DNA from: Oehlia diaphana
Lineage: Eukaryota; Glomeromycota; Glomeromycetes; Glomerales; Glomeraceae
Direction of reading: 5' to 3'
Length of the DNA: 64,000 nt
NCBI GenBank assembly: GCA_003833135.1
Contig: QZLH01000301.1
Span: 38,044 to 102,043 of the forward strand
Within the stretch, counting starts at the first letter, position 1; each line of letters opens with the position of its first letter. Of the stretch, positions 22,376-35,190 are shown one piece after another. A program made the translations under genes and the position numbers. The notes under the pieces are model-generated. The model was not told the origin of the DNA. It saw nothing but the letters and a program-made list of their open reading frames with translations, and searched no databases.

Positions 22376-24288
22376 TCTTAAAAAAAAAAAATAAAATAAA
22401 TTCACGCTTATAAAATCGAATTTTTTTTAAAAAAAATTAAAACTTCATAAATTCATCATTAAATATCAAAAAAAAAAAAAAAAAAAATATTCTGTCCGAC
22501 TGTCCGTAATTATAGTAATACAACGAACATATAGCAATATTCAATTGAACTTTGTCTTTCAACTGGAGTTTAACGAAATGAATACTTATAACTTAAAAAA
22601 GACAAGCTAGAAAGAAAAAATTAATATCCATCGGATTTGGTAAGTTAATAATGAGTCAATTTTTGGGGATAATTTATGTATTGATAAATTAAACACTGTA
22701 ACAAAAATATCCCAAAACATGGGATTATTAATTAGTAATTAACCTTACTCAATGATTTAATAAACTTTATTTCTGATTGTAGAATAGACGATTTCATAAT
22801 AAATTCTCTCCCTATTAATTTTTCTGTGTCAAAAAAATTGACAGCCAAAATACTAAATAAATACGACGGTTACATAATACACAAATTCATTTATCCTTTT
22901 TGATGTTGCAAATTTGTATACTTGTCATACATTAATTATTATTATTATTCTTCTGATTATCTTTGTAAATAATGAATGACCTCTTATATTTAACAAATTA
23001 ACAAACATCATTATAATTATTACAAATAAACAACAAATTTTTTTCATATAAACTGTGTATAGATTTTCATCTAAAGCAAATAATAAAATGTTTGTAAAAA
23101 TTATTTTTACGTCCTGTCTTTTATAACTTTACATTTTTTTTTCTTTAAAATTTACTGGTAATATAAAAACATATTCTCGAGAATTAATGCTTCAAAAATT
23201 TTCTTATTTAACTTACGTGCATTTTAATAATTATGTTCGTGATTTCCGTACGTGCCCCTATTTTATACATTATGTATATTCATCACAAATAAGCCTAGTA
23301 TACTTATATGGTCATTATTTTATTAAATTAACTGAACTTGTTTTCTAGATTCATTCCGTGCACAACAATAAATAATAACAATAATTAACCAAAAACAATG
23401 AATTTTTCTTTTCCGATATTCCGTTACAAGTTAAATTACTTTTTTTTTTTTTGTGTATCATGCAGTTATTAATGAAATTCACAAATCGGCAGCCACTCAA
23501 AATATATTCCTTAATTCAAAAAAAAAGGGTTAATTCATGTGAATTATGTCTGGAATCGTTATTATTGCTGTAAATCTTTCCCCAAAGTTATGTTTTGTTT
23601 AATAAATATTTTGACACATGAGTTACATCTTTTCACATCAGATCAAAAATATTGTTACACGGCAATAAAAGATGTGTGACGCGTTTTAATTAATGAGAAG
23701 TTTTGAAACGTAATAAAATGTGCACCGATTAGGTTTGAATAATTAATTAGGATGCTGTCTTATGTAATTATAAAACTCTTGGAAAAGTTTTTTGTTTTAA
23801 TATTTTATGTGGTCTTTAATGCTATTTTTTTAAACCTAAAATCTAAAGTCAAATTCCATCCCTCTTGCTATTTTGTCCGGAATATCATATACTGTATATA
23901 TACCATCAATGCGCTGATCATTTTGATTATTTCAGCTGTATGCCGAATTTTGCCGAATGTTTCAGCTGATCTACATAACATTACCTTTTCTAATTCCTAT
24001 GTTGGTCATAGGGAATTGTATTAAGTCCAATACTCCTGAATTGACGGTTTTATTTTGATCAAATGAATTGAAATCAAGAAATTAATATTTAAAAAATTTT
24101 CAGTACACAATGTCACAATGATAATATCTGTCATAAAATGAAAATTTTCGGACAATTTAATAATATCAAGTAAACAGAAATTTATTATGCGATAAAATAA
24201 TAAATAGTTATACGGGTTTTATTTGAAAATTAATATTCTATAAAATAAATACGTCCCATCTGAAAATGTACTGATCGATATTTAGCGC
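22376..24288. other. Intergenic stretch
   Basis: No supported gene. The open plus-strand stretch 23752-24024 (90 codons, hydrophobic, with a duplicated tttcagctg...tgccgaa block) shows no family likeness and no splice partners. Confidence 0.4.
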
Positions 24289-24671
24289 ATTAAAGGTAGG
24301 GATTGGAATCGATTCTCAAAATGAGAATCGATTTAAGAATCGATTAATCGCGATTAATCGAATCTCGAGATTCGATTCTAAGATTCGATTTTCGATTTCG
24401 ATTAAATCGATTCTAATCGATTCTATGCGTCATAAAAAAAATTGATCATTCATAATTAAATTTGTGACGCACAATTTTAATAGGCGAAAAATCTGGTTTT
24501 TTTTTACCGTAATTTTGCTTATTTAATATGGGCATTGTTAAATCTCACCGCTGGCTTAATTTCGGCCGGAATTATAATTTGGCCAGAATTAATTGTGTAA
24601 CCTAATAAAAAAAATGGGTCCAAATATTCAGTTAAATCTTGTGTAACTTCACTGCATAAATCACTGATTTC

Positions 24672-24765
24672 GTAATGGTTAAAAGTGGTCTAAAAGTGGT
24701 GAGTTTGTATACTTAATTTGATTGAAATTTGACCACTTTTAGGGTCATTTAGACCACTTTTAACC
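24672..24765. repeat. Hairpin next to the assembly gap
   Basis: ggttaaaagtggtctaaa at 24678 recurs as the reverse complement tttagaccacttttaacc ending at 24765, immediately before the gap; a third gaccactttta block sits between. The collapse or gap may be caused by this palindromic repeat. Confidence 0.6.
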
Positions 24766-25361
24766 NNNNNNNNNNNNNNNNNNNNNNNNNNNNNNNNNNN
24801 NNNNNNNNNNNNNNNNNNNNNNNNNNNNNNNNNNNNNNNNNNNNNNNNNNNNNNNNNNNNNNNNNNNNNNNNNNNNNNNNNNNNNNNNNNNNNNNNNNNN
24901 NNNNNNNNNNNNNNNNNNNNNNNNNNNNNNNNNNNNNNNNNNNNNNNNNNNNNNNNNNNNNNNNNNNNNNNNNNNNNNNNNNNNNNNNNNNNNNNNNNNN
25001 NNNNNNNNNNNNNNNNNNNNNNNNNNNNNNNNNNNNNNNNNNNNNNNNNNNNNNNNNNNNNNNNNNNNNNNNNNNNNNNNNNNNNNNNNNNNNNNNNNNN
25101 NNNNNNNNNNNNNNNNNNNNNNNNNNNNNNNNNNNNNNNNNNNNNNNNNNNNNNNNNNNNNNNNNNNNNNNNNNNNNNNNNNNNNNNNNNNNNNNNNNNN
25201 NNNNNNNNNNNNNNNNNNNNNNNNNNNNNNNNNNNNNNNNNNNNNNNNNNNNNNNNNNNNNNNNNNNNNNNNNNNNNNNNNNNNNNNNNNNNNNNNNNNN
25301 NNNNNNNNNNNNNNNNNNNNNNNNNNNNNNNNNNNNNNNNNNNNNNNNNNNNNNNNNNNNN
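24766..25361. other. Assembly gap (596 N)
   Basis: Run of N. Open frames that bridge it are meaningless. Confidence 0.99.
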
Positions 25362-25966
25362 TTTAACCATTAATTAAAAGTTGAAAACTTTTTTTATTAG
25401 GTTACATGATTAACTCCGGCCAAATTATAATTGCGGCCGAAATTAGGCGGTGAAAAACACCTGTGGTGAGATTTAGTAACGGCCTATTTATTTTATGTTT
25501 AATTAATATATAAATTAAAGTAATTTACTGTGCAATAATTAATGAAAATAATTAATTTATAAAAATGATAAAAAATAAATAAATAAATTAAAAAACTATT
25601 TCAATAAAACATTAAATGCTAAAAAAAAATCGAATTACTGCGCCACAATAAAAGATTCGATTTTTTAATTCGATTTTCGATTAATCGATTTAGATTCGAT
25701 TTTCGATTAATTCGATTTTGCTAGAATCGATTCCATTCTCTAATTAAAGGTGTACGTTATGTTTTGGTTTATTTTGATTTGTTGACTACTCATATTTTTG
25801 ATTAAAGTCTTTTTCACTCTTGTACTGTAATTATATTATATATATAATATGTGGTATATATTATTAAAGTTCTTTCTTGTATCTTTTATAATTTTCAATA
25901 AATTAAGTTTGCAGGATTCTATTATAAAGAGATATATTTTCTTTCTCTTTTTGTGCTAATAAATAA

Positions 25967-26042
25967 TAGTTATTGGTTGGGGGTAAAATATCGGTCACCC
26001 GAAGGGGTGACACGACATTTTATCCACCATAACCAATAACTA
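25967..26042. repeat. 76 bp GC-rich palindrome
   Basis: TAGTTATTGGTTGGGGGTAA...TCACCCGAAGGGGTGA...TTATCCACCATAACCAATAACTA folds on itself almost completely, with a GC-rich tip in AT-rich surroundings. It has no coding content and no obvious partner nearby; it could be a minimal MITE or a structured RNA/DNA element. Confidence 0.75.
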
Positions 26043-28079
26043 GATTATTGCGTCAGTCACGCTATTATTATAGTAAGAGTATATATCAATTATTTAGCCA
26101 TCAACAGTCCGTCAAAATCTGCATGATCCTACTAGACTGACCAATAATTAACATTTAAATTATGTTATTATAGTTACATTAAATATAATATCTATAATAT
26201 CTCACTTGAAATAAGATGCTCTCTCTCTCTCTCTCTCTCAAAAAAAATTTTTTTTTTAAGGTCAATTTTTTTCCTCTCTTTCTCTCACAAGAATATATCT
26301 TCTTTTAAAAAAAATAATTTTTTTTCTTTTTTTTTCTTTTAAAATTTTTTTTTTTTGATTTTTGTTTAATTGTTAGAAATGTATGAAATAGGAAATAGAA
26401 TGAATAAAGAGAAAAAGTATAAAATAATAAAATTTTAAAAAATTATAAATTTATATGGATACCCAATCCCATAATTTGAATTTTTCAAAATTTTTGTTAC
26501 AAGTATAAATAGAAATCCAGATGAGTTTATTTCAATCCCATAATTCATGTTTTCTTTTAAATTAATGGAGAATCTCTCGATATCACACGTGTCCTGCTCA
26601 TTTGGCTTCGGCACGAGTCTCCTTTCGAGGATTGAAGTTTTGGTATTACACGGGGTGACCAGTTTTTATCAATATTAGCGGGTTAGGAGTGAAGTGAAAA
26701 GAAAAAAAAATTTTTAATCTCTTTATGCTTTCTGTATCTCAATATTAAATAGTAATGGGTAAAGAAATAGAAAAGCTTCTAGGAAGTCTCAAGACGTAAA
26801 TATAAGCTTTATTTGGAATCAATTCCATTGATGATCCTTATCCTTTACAATTCGAACTCTTGATGCGCACGAGAGTCGTTAATTGGTACTTGTACCAATT
26901 CCTTTCGAGGTCCTTGTCCAGATGTTTGTATTGGGTTCTATTTACTAGCGGGTTGTCACTATCGGGGCAGGAAATTCAGTCATTTCAGAGTATCCATCTG
27001 TAACGGTTGGTAAGTCATTATGTGCATCAATTGAGAGAATGATTAAATCAGTCAGTAAGATAGTGCGCTAATAATATAATAATCGCTCTACAGAAGTTGA
27101 GTGGATAGGCTTCGCGTCTGATCAGATGATGATGTGTTCAGTGTATTAAAATTAATATTATTTATAAATCCTAGATTATATTTAAAAAGATTAAAATATA
27201 TAATATTCGGATTATAAGTAAAAAAAGTATAGAGGTTAAATAAATTTTTTATGCATGGACAATAAAATAATTTAGAATGATTTGAAAGGTTATATAAATG
27301 CATGACTTATAATTTATAAATTTTCATGTAAGATAATTATCAAGAAAGTTTTTTTTTTAGAGTCATCTTTCATCCTTAAAACATATAATTAAAATGTCAA
27401 GTATTATAAAGTTGGTAAAATAATAGAACTATTACTTTTTTTCTTTTATAAAAAAGTTTTCTTTTTATAAATTCCGAGATACGATATAATATAATTTAAC
27501 AACAATCACGTGAAAAATATTAAATATCCAATCAATCAAAATATTAAAAAATATTTACAGAAAAAAAAACTTTATTATTAATATTGTTAGTTATTAATTA
27601 ATTTCCGATTAAATACGTCAAAATATTTACAGAAAAAAAAAAACTTATTATTAAAATTAATAAATAATGTAACAAAAAAAAATTATATAATAACAGCATG
27701 TAAACAATGGCATGCATATGATTATTAAGTTTAATTTTTTTTAATATACAGTATATTATGCAGAGTTTTAAGATTTAACCATTTAACCATTTATCCGATC
27801 TATCCAATTATATTACGAACTTAAGATGGTCAAATTTTACCATCTTTTTTTTTTTACTTCAATCAAAGAACCCCAACTAATTAATTAAAGCCATACCAAG
27901 CAGAAGATTTGTTAAAATAACATTATGGCGTTAGAAAGGTGAAAGGAGAGTTTCTAATTTACAAAATGAACTGACATAATTTTACAATGCAAACTATAAT
28001 ACTTTTGAAGGATATACAAAGAATAAATAAAATTAAATTAATTTCATGATGAAGTAAATGTCGAAATAATTTGGATCTA
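26043..28079. other. Intergenic stretch with two diverged GC-richer repeats
   Basis: Contains a CT microsatellite at 26220-26240 and two moderately GC-rich blocks at about 26575-26700 and 26810-26975 that share cctttcgagg and tagcgggtt at similar spacing, suggesting two diverged copies of one short repeat family. No ORF is convincing (the open stretch 27088-27303 is AT-driven). Confidence 0.4.
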
Positions 28080-29006
28080 TTATTCCACGCTCAAAATATA
28101 ATTTATATTCATTCTATGATCCTGAGATGTATTTAGAATATGATTCAGATCCATTCTATAGTCGCGAGTCGGGATGATATTTCTGTAATCAAGGTATTAT
28201 GAAGTGAGTGATATTATGATTTAGATCATATTTATTATTACGATCTTTCTAAATTAATAATTAGTTTACGTCCAAGATCCTGATCCCATTGACCAGCAAA
28301 TTTTTTTTTTTAAAAAAATAAATGACTAACAATACTGTCATCGTTGTTGACAACTTGACAACATTGTATTTCTTTAATATTACCACTATCACCACAAAAA
28401 AAAAAAATAAATAAATAAAAAAACTTACTGTCGAGCTAATAGTTGAATTCCTTGAAAAAATCCTCGAAAAGGTACTAGATTATGCCTTTGACGAAATATT
28501 CGGTTAACTCTTCTACGAAATATTCTTCGATACCTTTCTATACCTGTAAAATGATTATATATAAGTAGGTCATTAATATAAAAGAAATCATTATTAGAAA
28601 TATTTTATCAAAGATATAATTACTTACTGCCAAGAGCTACAAGTCTAAGATACCTAATAAAGTGGTAAAAAAAAAAGAATAAAACTTCAATAACAACAAC
28701 AGCGATACCAGCAATTACCACCACCTTTCGTTATTCACTAAAAATATATAATTTTATGTACATACCTCCTCCTGCAATGTAAAGCACTTCTTCCCAGTAC
28801 AATAGATATTCGTGCCCAATTTATACCAATAAAATGTACTAGCAAAATAAGATTGGTATCCTCCTAGATATATTTTTTTTTACGAAAAATTTTAAAATTT
28901 AGTTAAACAAACGGGAAAATTATTATAAAATACGAGTACATACTCTATCGCTCCAAGGCTGGCGTGGAAATTGTCGAAATTGTCGGTTCTGTTGATTACT
29001 GTTCAT
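28080..29006 (-). CDS. Single-repeat Myb/SANT-like protein, five exons
   Basis: 134 aa. Exons: 28944-29006, 28766-28863, 28628-28653, 28429-28543, 28080-28182. Exon 1: MNSNQQNRQFRQFPRQPWSDR, a Gln/Arg leader ending at the first Trp. Exon 2: EDTNLILLVHFIGINW, ARISIVLGRSALHCRRR. The 26 nt microexon gives RYLRLVALG. Exon 4 is strongly basic (ERYRRIFRRRVNRIFRQRHN then a hydrophobic end), and the Gln-Asn junction leads to a tail with two motif copies: DYRMDLNHILNTS and DHRMNINYIL. It is the closest relative of the gene at 38.5-39.7 kb, sharing exon 4 and tail layout. The basic exon 4 might add DNA contacts or a nuclear localisation signal (inference). Confidence 0.88.
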
Positions 29007-30704
29007 GTAAATATACAAAAAAAAAAAAAAATACAGTTTAAGGCCGTAAATTTTTTCTCTTATACAAGAATAAATGGTTATGGAAGTTTCAGATGAGGAA
29101 TATATTATTTACGTAATAATTTCTTAAGAAAAATAAAATTGCCGGCTTTTCATTATTCTTATTTGTCCATAAATTCTACCGGTGAAAAAAAAATTATGTG
29201 TAGAAGAGGGAAAAAGAGGGAAAGATGATTTTCAAAATAGTAACACAACTCAGGGTTCTTAAGATTCTTAACAGCTCTCATATTACTTTGTTATTTCCTA
29301 TTTTGTTTTTATCGCACTCGAACATGTGTTTGTTTCAAATTTCCAGTATATCTAATTACAGATAATCGCATCTGTGATACATTGACTCCTTTTCTCTTTT
29401 AAGCAATAGCAAACTTGTAAAGCAGCCAAAAATATCAAAACAGGTATTAAGTCTATTGCATTATTTCTTAGAAGTTATAACAACCTTTTTGCACTTTCAC
29501 TGTCACGTTTTTTTATTAGGACTTCCATTAGAACTTTACGTATGTTGTATGCATGACAGCATTTGAATAGAGTCAAGATCTTTTTTTTATTCGAAGGATG
29601 GTGTTTAGTGATGGTTTTAGTTATGATAAACGCATAGAAATAGAAATTAATGTAATATTTAATAATCTTACCCATATTTATAAATAACCAACACTCCTCT
29701 CAGTCCTCTGTTATCAGTATTATGTTAAAATAAAAGCTTTACATTCTTCATTTTCAAATTTGTAACATCAAAAGAGTAATATTTCAACATTAATAATTTC
29801 GTAAATTATATAATATTTAAATGATTCTTATTAAAATTCCAGATAATATTTTCTGGGAACTAAATATTGAAATGCCGATTTTTTTTTTGAATTTCGATTA
29901 TAATTCGGTACAATAACAATGATTCTATTCCTTAATAATACTATCTCCCCCTCCAAAATTCTTTAACTTTTTTCTCAAGAAAAAGTAACATATTGGAAAT
30001 CTAATAATCAATTATCATTTTTTTTTTAAAAAAAAAATTGGAACTATTAATGTTAAAAAAAAAAAAAAAAAATCTCTTAAAATAATATACTTACTCATCA
30101 ATTATTCTTGTCTATCTCTATTAGTTTTATCATAAAATAATTAAAACGTTAACCAATCAATCGTAAAATCCAAAGCTTTACCCATTTTAAGTATCGCAAG
30201 TATCGCATAAACAGAAAAACAATTCAAAAAGAAAAAATTTTTCAAATTTTTGTAAAATGTTAAGACAAACTCTGTCCCGTTATGCCTCTAATAAAAAAAT
30301 GAAAACATTAAAGTAAATATTGAAAAAATTTTAAAAGTAATCAGACCTACGTTAGCATATACAGTATATTAAATATAAATATTCGACTCTACTTTCAATT
30401 TAGCGACTATCAATGATATTCATACAATATTACTACTAATATAATAGCATTTAGTAACAAATAAATGATTAATAGTTAAAAAAAAAACATTTATTATAAT
30501 CTCATATTTAAGTTTTGATAAAATTATGAAAAATTACAGAATTTCCGTTTAATAATATTTATTAATGATTCCAAAAAATAATTGTCTATCTAATTCGTGC
30601 TACGTGAGTCAACTGCAAAGCATTAACTTAAGTAAACGTTAATTGGGTATTGAAAAAAAAAGAAATATTTGAAATTGTAAATATTTTGCAGATAACTTTG
30701 CGGA
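29007..30704. other. Intergenic stretch
   Basis: No supported gene. A T-run/A-run palindrome lies at about 30019-30038 followed by poly(A). Small open stretches on the minus strand (29475-29675) do not resemble any family. Confidence 0.4.
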
Positions 30705-31493
30705 TCACGAATTAGAATCATCATTAAGGATGTAGCTCCATTCCATAATTGGATTTCGATGCCCACGATTAGATATATTTACTGGAGGAATTGTTAAAAT
30801 ATTGTCAGCAGTGGCAACAATATTATTTCTGAAATTAAATAAAATTTAATTTAGATAATAGTTGAATTGTGATATATCAACTATTAATAAAAGCAATGGA
30901 GTCAACTCTCTATAAGTACACAAAGTACACAAAGAAGTTTATATAAGACATTTAATATAGTAGACGCATTTATATAGAGGGTACTGTACATTATGGTATA
31001 GTGAAATTTGAAAATACTCACTGTCGGATATTACGAATATGACGAATACGATTACGATGACGATGATTTTGGACTCCTAAAAAAATAGATAAATAAAATA
31101 AAAATAAAAATTTATATTTTAATAAAAGGAAATTAGATCATAAACTACTATTTTTTATAATTGTACTACTGTGTAAGCACATACCTAAAAGTTCATTATA
31201 TCTGGAAAAAAAAGAAATAATATAATATAATGAATAAAAGTTAAGTCAAATTAATTTTGTTGTAATAAATAAAACCATACTTTTTCAAGCATTCGATATA
31301 CGTTCTTCCAACTTCTTGTTCGATTAGTTTCCTTTGATGACGACCATGTTTACTCATAGAAGTAATGAGATTTTCTTTATCCTAAATAAAGTTTAAAAGG
31401 TTACAATTAATCAAAAGTTTTAAGGAAAGTTAATTTTTAAATACGTAAAATATGTACAAATTTGTTCCACGGTCCTCTTTTGTATATGATCAT
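30705..31493 (-). CDS. Single-repeat Myb/SANT-like protein, 17 nt microexon
   Basis: 110 aa. Exons: 31458-31493, 31281-31381, 31185-31201, 31022-31076, 30705-30828. Exon 1 MIIYKRGPWNKF; exon 2 DKENLITSMSKHGRHQRKLI and EQEVGRTYIECLKK, in which the second Trp is replaced; the 17 nt microexon gives KYNELL. Exon 4 is a His/Arg block (NHRHRNRIRHIRNIRQ). The Gln-Asn junction leads to a Pro/Asn tail ending NPIMEWSYILNDDSNS, a diverged motif. Loss of the central Trp suggests weaker or altered DNA binding; the reading frame is intact. Confidence 0.8.
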
Positions 31494-32750
31494 TTTGTCT
31501 TATAAATCAAAAGAAAAAAATTTTTTTTGAACTAAAAGTTTGGAGAAGATTGTTTGAAAGAAAAGAGAATAAACACAAAAAAAAAAAAAAAACTAGAATC
31601 GGATGATATTTTTTAAACTAACCTTAAATGTTACGACTGCGGGCAGTATGACTTGAAACGAATTTAATGAAAACAGAAGAAATTTATAAATATCACATGG
31701 AAAAATACACGTGATATTAAATTCTTTAATATTTTCGAAGGACCATATAACGCTCTACTTTAAAAAACGTGATTTTCGTTATTTTTATCATTTTCGTTAT
31801 AGTTGTTTGCATGTCTCGATGAAATTTTCTATTTGTTTGTTTATTTTTAAAAATTTTATATATATTTATATGAATCATAAAACGTCTGAAGGAATTTGTA
31901 GAGTTTAAGAGTACTAAAAGTGATGTGAGATGTAGCAAATTTCAAAAAAAAAAATAGGATGAAAAATCTTGAGACTTACAGGTTTATATATAATATATTG
32001 AGCTTTTTATTCTCATTAATATTTACAAATTAATTATTATTAAAATATTATGGATCACAAAGATTATCTTGTTTCACACTGACACAATTTTTAATTTTTT
32101 AATATTATCCTATGTTTTTACACAAAAAATTCGTTGTCATACTGAAAAGACAGCATTGAAAATTACTCTTTAAATTAATGAATCAAAATAGCTTCATTCA
32201 AAAAGGGTTGCACATAGATATTTATAATTTTTTTTTATAATTAGATAATAATTAGATAATTAACCATTCTCCGTAGAATAAGTAGTATAAGTAGATTTAT
32301 AACGTTTCACCACTAAAACTAAAGTGGTTGCATTTGATTCTTTTTTTTCCATAAAATCAGGAATGTACTTTTTTTTTCGCGTCAGGATCTGCTGATATAA
32401 AGTATATACTAAATGGTGATCTCACCTTTTTTAGTAATTTACAATAATTTTATAAATTAGGAAATTTTTTTTTATTTACAAGTTTGTGAATAAGTAATTC
32501 ACCATTAGTTATCTAAAATTAAATAAAAATTTATGATACTAAAAAAAAAAAAAAATGACATCAGTTTGGGAATATATAAAAAGAAAAAAAAACAATTCTT
32601 GTAACAACGCCTAATAGTAAAAATAGAACTATAATTTTAAAAAGGTAAAGGTTATAATTTGTCAATTAACGATTTTTAAAAAATATAAAAAATTGTAACT
32701 CGAGAACTTATATTAAATAAAAACTTACATAGAGAACATAAAGAATAAAA
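31494..32750. other. Intergenic stretch
   Basis: No gene. The overlapping open stretches at 31711-31938 on both strands are AT-driven. Several A and T runs. Confidence 0.4.
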
Positions 32751-33407
32751 TCAATTCATTATATATCTCAAATCCATTTTTTGGTTTCGATTTATTGGTC
32801 TAGAATTAGATGGAACCACAATCACGGGAGTGGTTGGAGGAATCGCATTATTCGCATTATTAACGTTATTTCTGAAATTAAATTATATCTTAATTTAGTA
32901 TAAATAGTAAACTGCGATAAATCATAAATCACATGATCTTCCAATGTCCAATATTCAACCGGCGGTTAATCTAATCAACACTACGTCTTGGGTGCTTATT
33001 AACCCATTTGGATATTAAAAAAAACTTACTGAAAACGATTTTTTTGTGTAACTGTTAAAATAAACAAATTTAGCTGTTAAATATTTGAAATACCATACTT
33101 TCGTACCCACTATGAATTATACTTACTATTTGATTTTGAAAGTTCGACATACTTTATTTTGCAATCATGTGCAGTCCTTGTTTGAAGTTTTGATGCGATT
33201 AATAGCCAGTCATTGACATATTCATTAACTAATTCATGAAGTAACATTTCTTCCTATAAAAAACAAAAAAAAAAAAATATTATAATAAATAAAAAAAGTA
33301 TAATAAAAGAAAAAAAAACAGAGATATTCAAATTATTATATTACATATATGAGCCATGGCCTCTTTCTTTGTATAGAGGGTTTATGTTGATGCTGTTGAT
33401 TCATCAT
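32751..33407 (-). CDS. Single-repeat Myb/SANT-like protein with fused microexon
   Basis: 110 aa. Exons: 33345-33407, 33127-33253, 33030-33051, 32751-32871. Exon 1 begins MMNQQHQHKPSIQRKRPW. The second exon is 127 nt, exactly the sum of a 101 nt Myb exon and a 26 nt microexon, and reads EEMLLHELVNEYVNDW, LLIASKLQTRTAHDC, KYVELSKSN without an intron. A 22 nt exon (TQKNRF) and the Gln-Asn junction follow. The tail is Asn/Pro/Thr-rich and ends NQKMDLRYIMN at the stop, one motif copy. The missing intron is a clean loss or fusion relative to its sisters. Confidence 0.85.
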
Positions 33408-34890
33408 ATAAGTAAAAAAACAACCAAATAAAAAAAAAATTGGTTTCAAGCAAAATAGAACAAATTTTTAAAAAAGAAATTTTTTTTTTTTTTTGAAGTT
33501 GGTATTTGGAATTGACTTTTAAATAACCACTTGGGTTATCATATAATCTAAATAATCAGGAATTTTTGGCTAAACATAGAAATAATTTGGTCAATACAAT
33601 CCTCTTAGCTCTGGCGCCATACCTTTAATTATGTATGATAAGTGATAACAGTGCTTATAATTTTATAAATTATAAGCTATTCTTCTTGTAATTTCCAAAA
33701 CGGGCAATTACAAGGTCAAAGAATTTATGTGGTTTCATTCATTCAATAATATTACATATTTAGTGATAATCTCCTCTTTCTTATATATATAAATTAGGAA
33801 AATACAGAGTTTGAGATTTTTTTTTTTTTTTCTGCTATCGCAAAAGATTCGGGACGTTTATATAATTTTAAGGTTTTCGTTTGTTTTTTAACCTGTGTAA
33901 TGTTAATCATTTGTTGTTTGGTAAAGAGCGTCCAATCGTTTATACAAATAAAAAAATTGAATAAAAAGGAAGAAATGAATGAATAAACAGCGATACATTC
34001 AATTTATTTATGTAACGTACGGTTATATTGAGTTATATTGTTAAGCCATTTACATTTTCATCGGACTGAGTTTAAAAATAATTTTATTTATGTAGTGCTT
34101 CCATGTGCAATTAAGCACATGTTATTTTATCTATATTCGTTATAAAATAAAATAAAATAAAATTTTAAATATTTAAATGTTTCAAATTGTAAATTCATAG
34201 AAGCTTCCCAAATTCTTCCGACTGATTTTTAATTTCAATTATTTTAGTTGTAATGAATTGACCAAATAATACAGATAATTGTAATAAATAATTATGTTGT
34301 ATAAATAATGTTTGTAAAATAATAATATTTTTTTACAATTAAACTACTGGTATATTTTCATTTAATAAAGGTATCTTATTTATTTTTGTATTTTGATTTT
34401 GTAAATTTATCTATTTATTTAAATATATTTAATTCTCCATATGGATAAATTTGCGCTACTCTTGTAAATTTTGTGAGAAAATTTAGGGTTACGGAACATT
34501 TCACAGATAAATAGGGCCAACATTATACAGCATTATGAATAACTCAGAGATTATTTTTCAGCGAAGTGTCTCGATACCTATTTTTAGTATTTATTTTTAT
34601 TATATTAATTGTGTTGTATATAGCATTGAAACTCAATCCTAATAAAAAATATCCTATTCTGTGAAAAGATCACGATCACTCCTTTATTCTTGTAGATATT
34701 TGCAGAATCTATAATAATACTAGCGATAAAGTTTTTTTTTTCAGATTTGCGTTAAGATCAATCAATATAATATTGTGGTATTTTTTTTTCCAGATTTGCA
34801 TTAAGATCAATCAATATAATATTATAGTATTCATTCAAATACTCTATCGCAAGTTTTGGTTGTCGGGATTTTCGTTTATCATCATGTAGT
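33408..34890. other. Intergenic stretch with a 49 bp tandem duplication
   Basis: No gene. At 34742-34838 the block cagatttgc-ttaagatcaatcaatataatatt is present twice in tandem (period 49 bp). Confidence 0.5.
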
Positions 34891-35190
34891 AGACTTTCAT
34901 ATAGTAATGATATTTCTACCATAATAGTTCTAAACTTATTCGCAAAGACTTCTTACGTCCAGCCTTCGAGTCTACACCACGAACGATTGAATGCGCAAGT
35001 CCTAAATCTGAGATTCTTTGCATTATAGAAATTTTTCGTAACTCTTGCATTATAGAAATTTTTCGTAACTCGAAAATATTTCACCATGCAAGAAGTTTCA
35101 TAATTACTTGCGATGTTCCCCAAAATTGAATTTTCTGCATAGTTTAAATCATCATAAATCCTTTGATTGTGGATCTTTTGTTATGCTGTA
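34890..35190 (-). pseudogene. Decayed protein-kinase-like fragment
   Basis: Read on the minus strand in shifting frames, the segment gives TKDPQSKD-MMI, then NYAENSILGNIASNYETS (resembling the hinge and following region of Rhizophagus-type kinases) and, further on, RISDLGLAHSIVRG, which resembles the DFG-containing subdomain VII (here DLG). Stops and frameshifts separate these pieces, and a 27 bp tandem duplication (35019-35072, in-frame ELRKISIMQ) interrupts the middle. The identification rests on short motifs only. Confidence 0.35.

Larger units (their letters stand above)
24527..25487. mobile_element. Second inverted-repeat element nested in the hAT element
   Basis: The left arm (GTTAAATCTCACC, then aatttcggccggaattataa, tttggcc, ttaat-tgtgtaacctaataaaaaaa) is mirrored on the right (ttttttattaggttaca...ggccaaattataattgcggccgaaatt...ggtgagatttagtaac). 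TA occurs at both borders. The arms are about 100 bp. The centre is mostly the sequence gap. Confidence 0.65.
24297..25742. mobile_element. hAT-type element with 8 bp target duplication (contains gap)
   Basis: The ends are inverted repeats (left TAGGGATTGGAATCGATTCT; right end reverse complement TAGAGAATGGAATCGATTCT) flanked by the identical 8 bp attaaagg at 24289-24296 and 25743-25750. TAGGG-type ends and 8 bp duplication are the hAT signature. Just inside both ends lie arrays of attcgatt/aatcgatt words. The interior contains another inverted-repeat element and an assembly gap, so any transposase content cannot be judged. Confidence 0.85.

Noticed and set aside
24690..25370. 226-codon frame across the gap
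   Set aside because: Consists almost entirely of N; no information.
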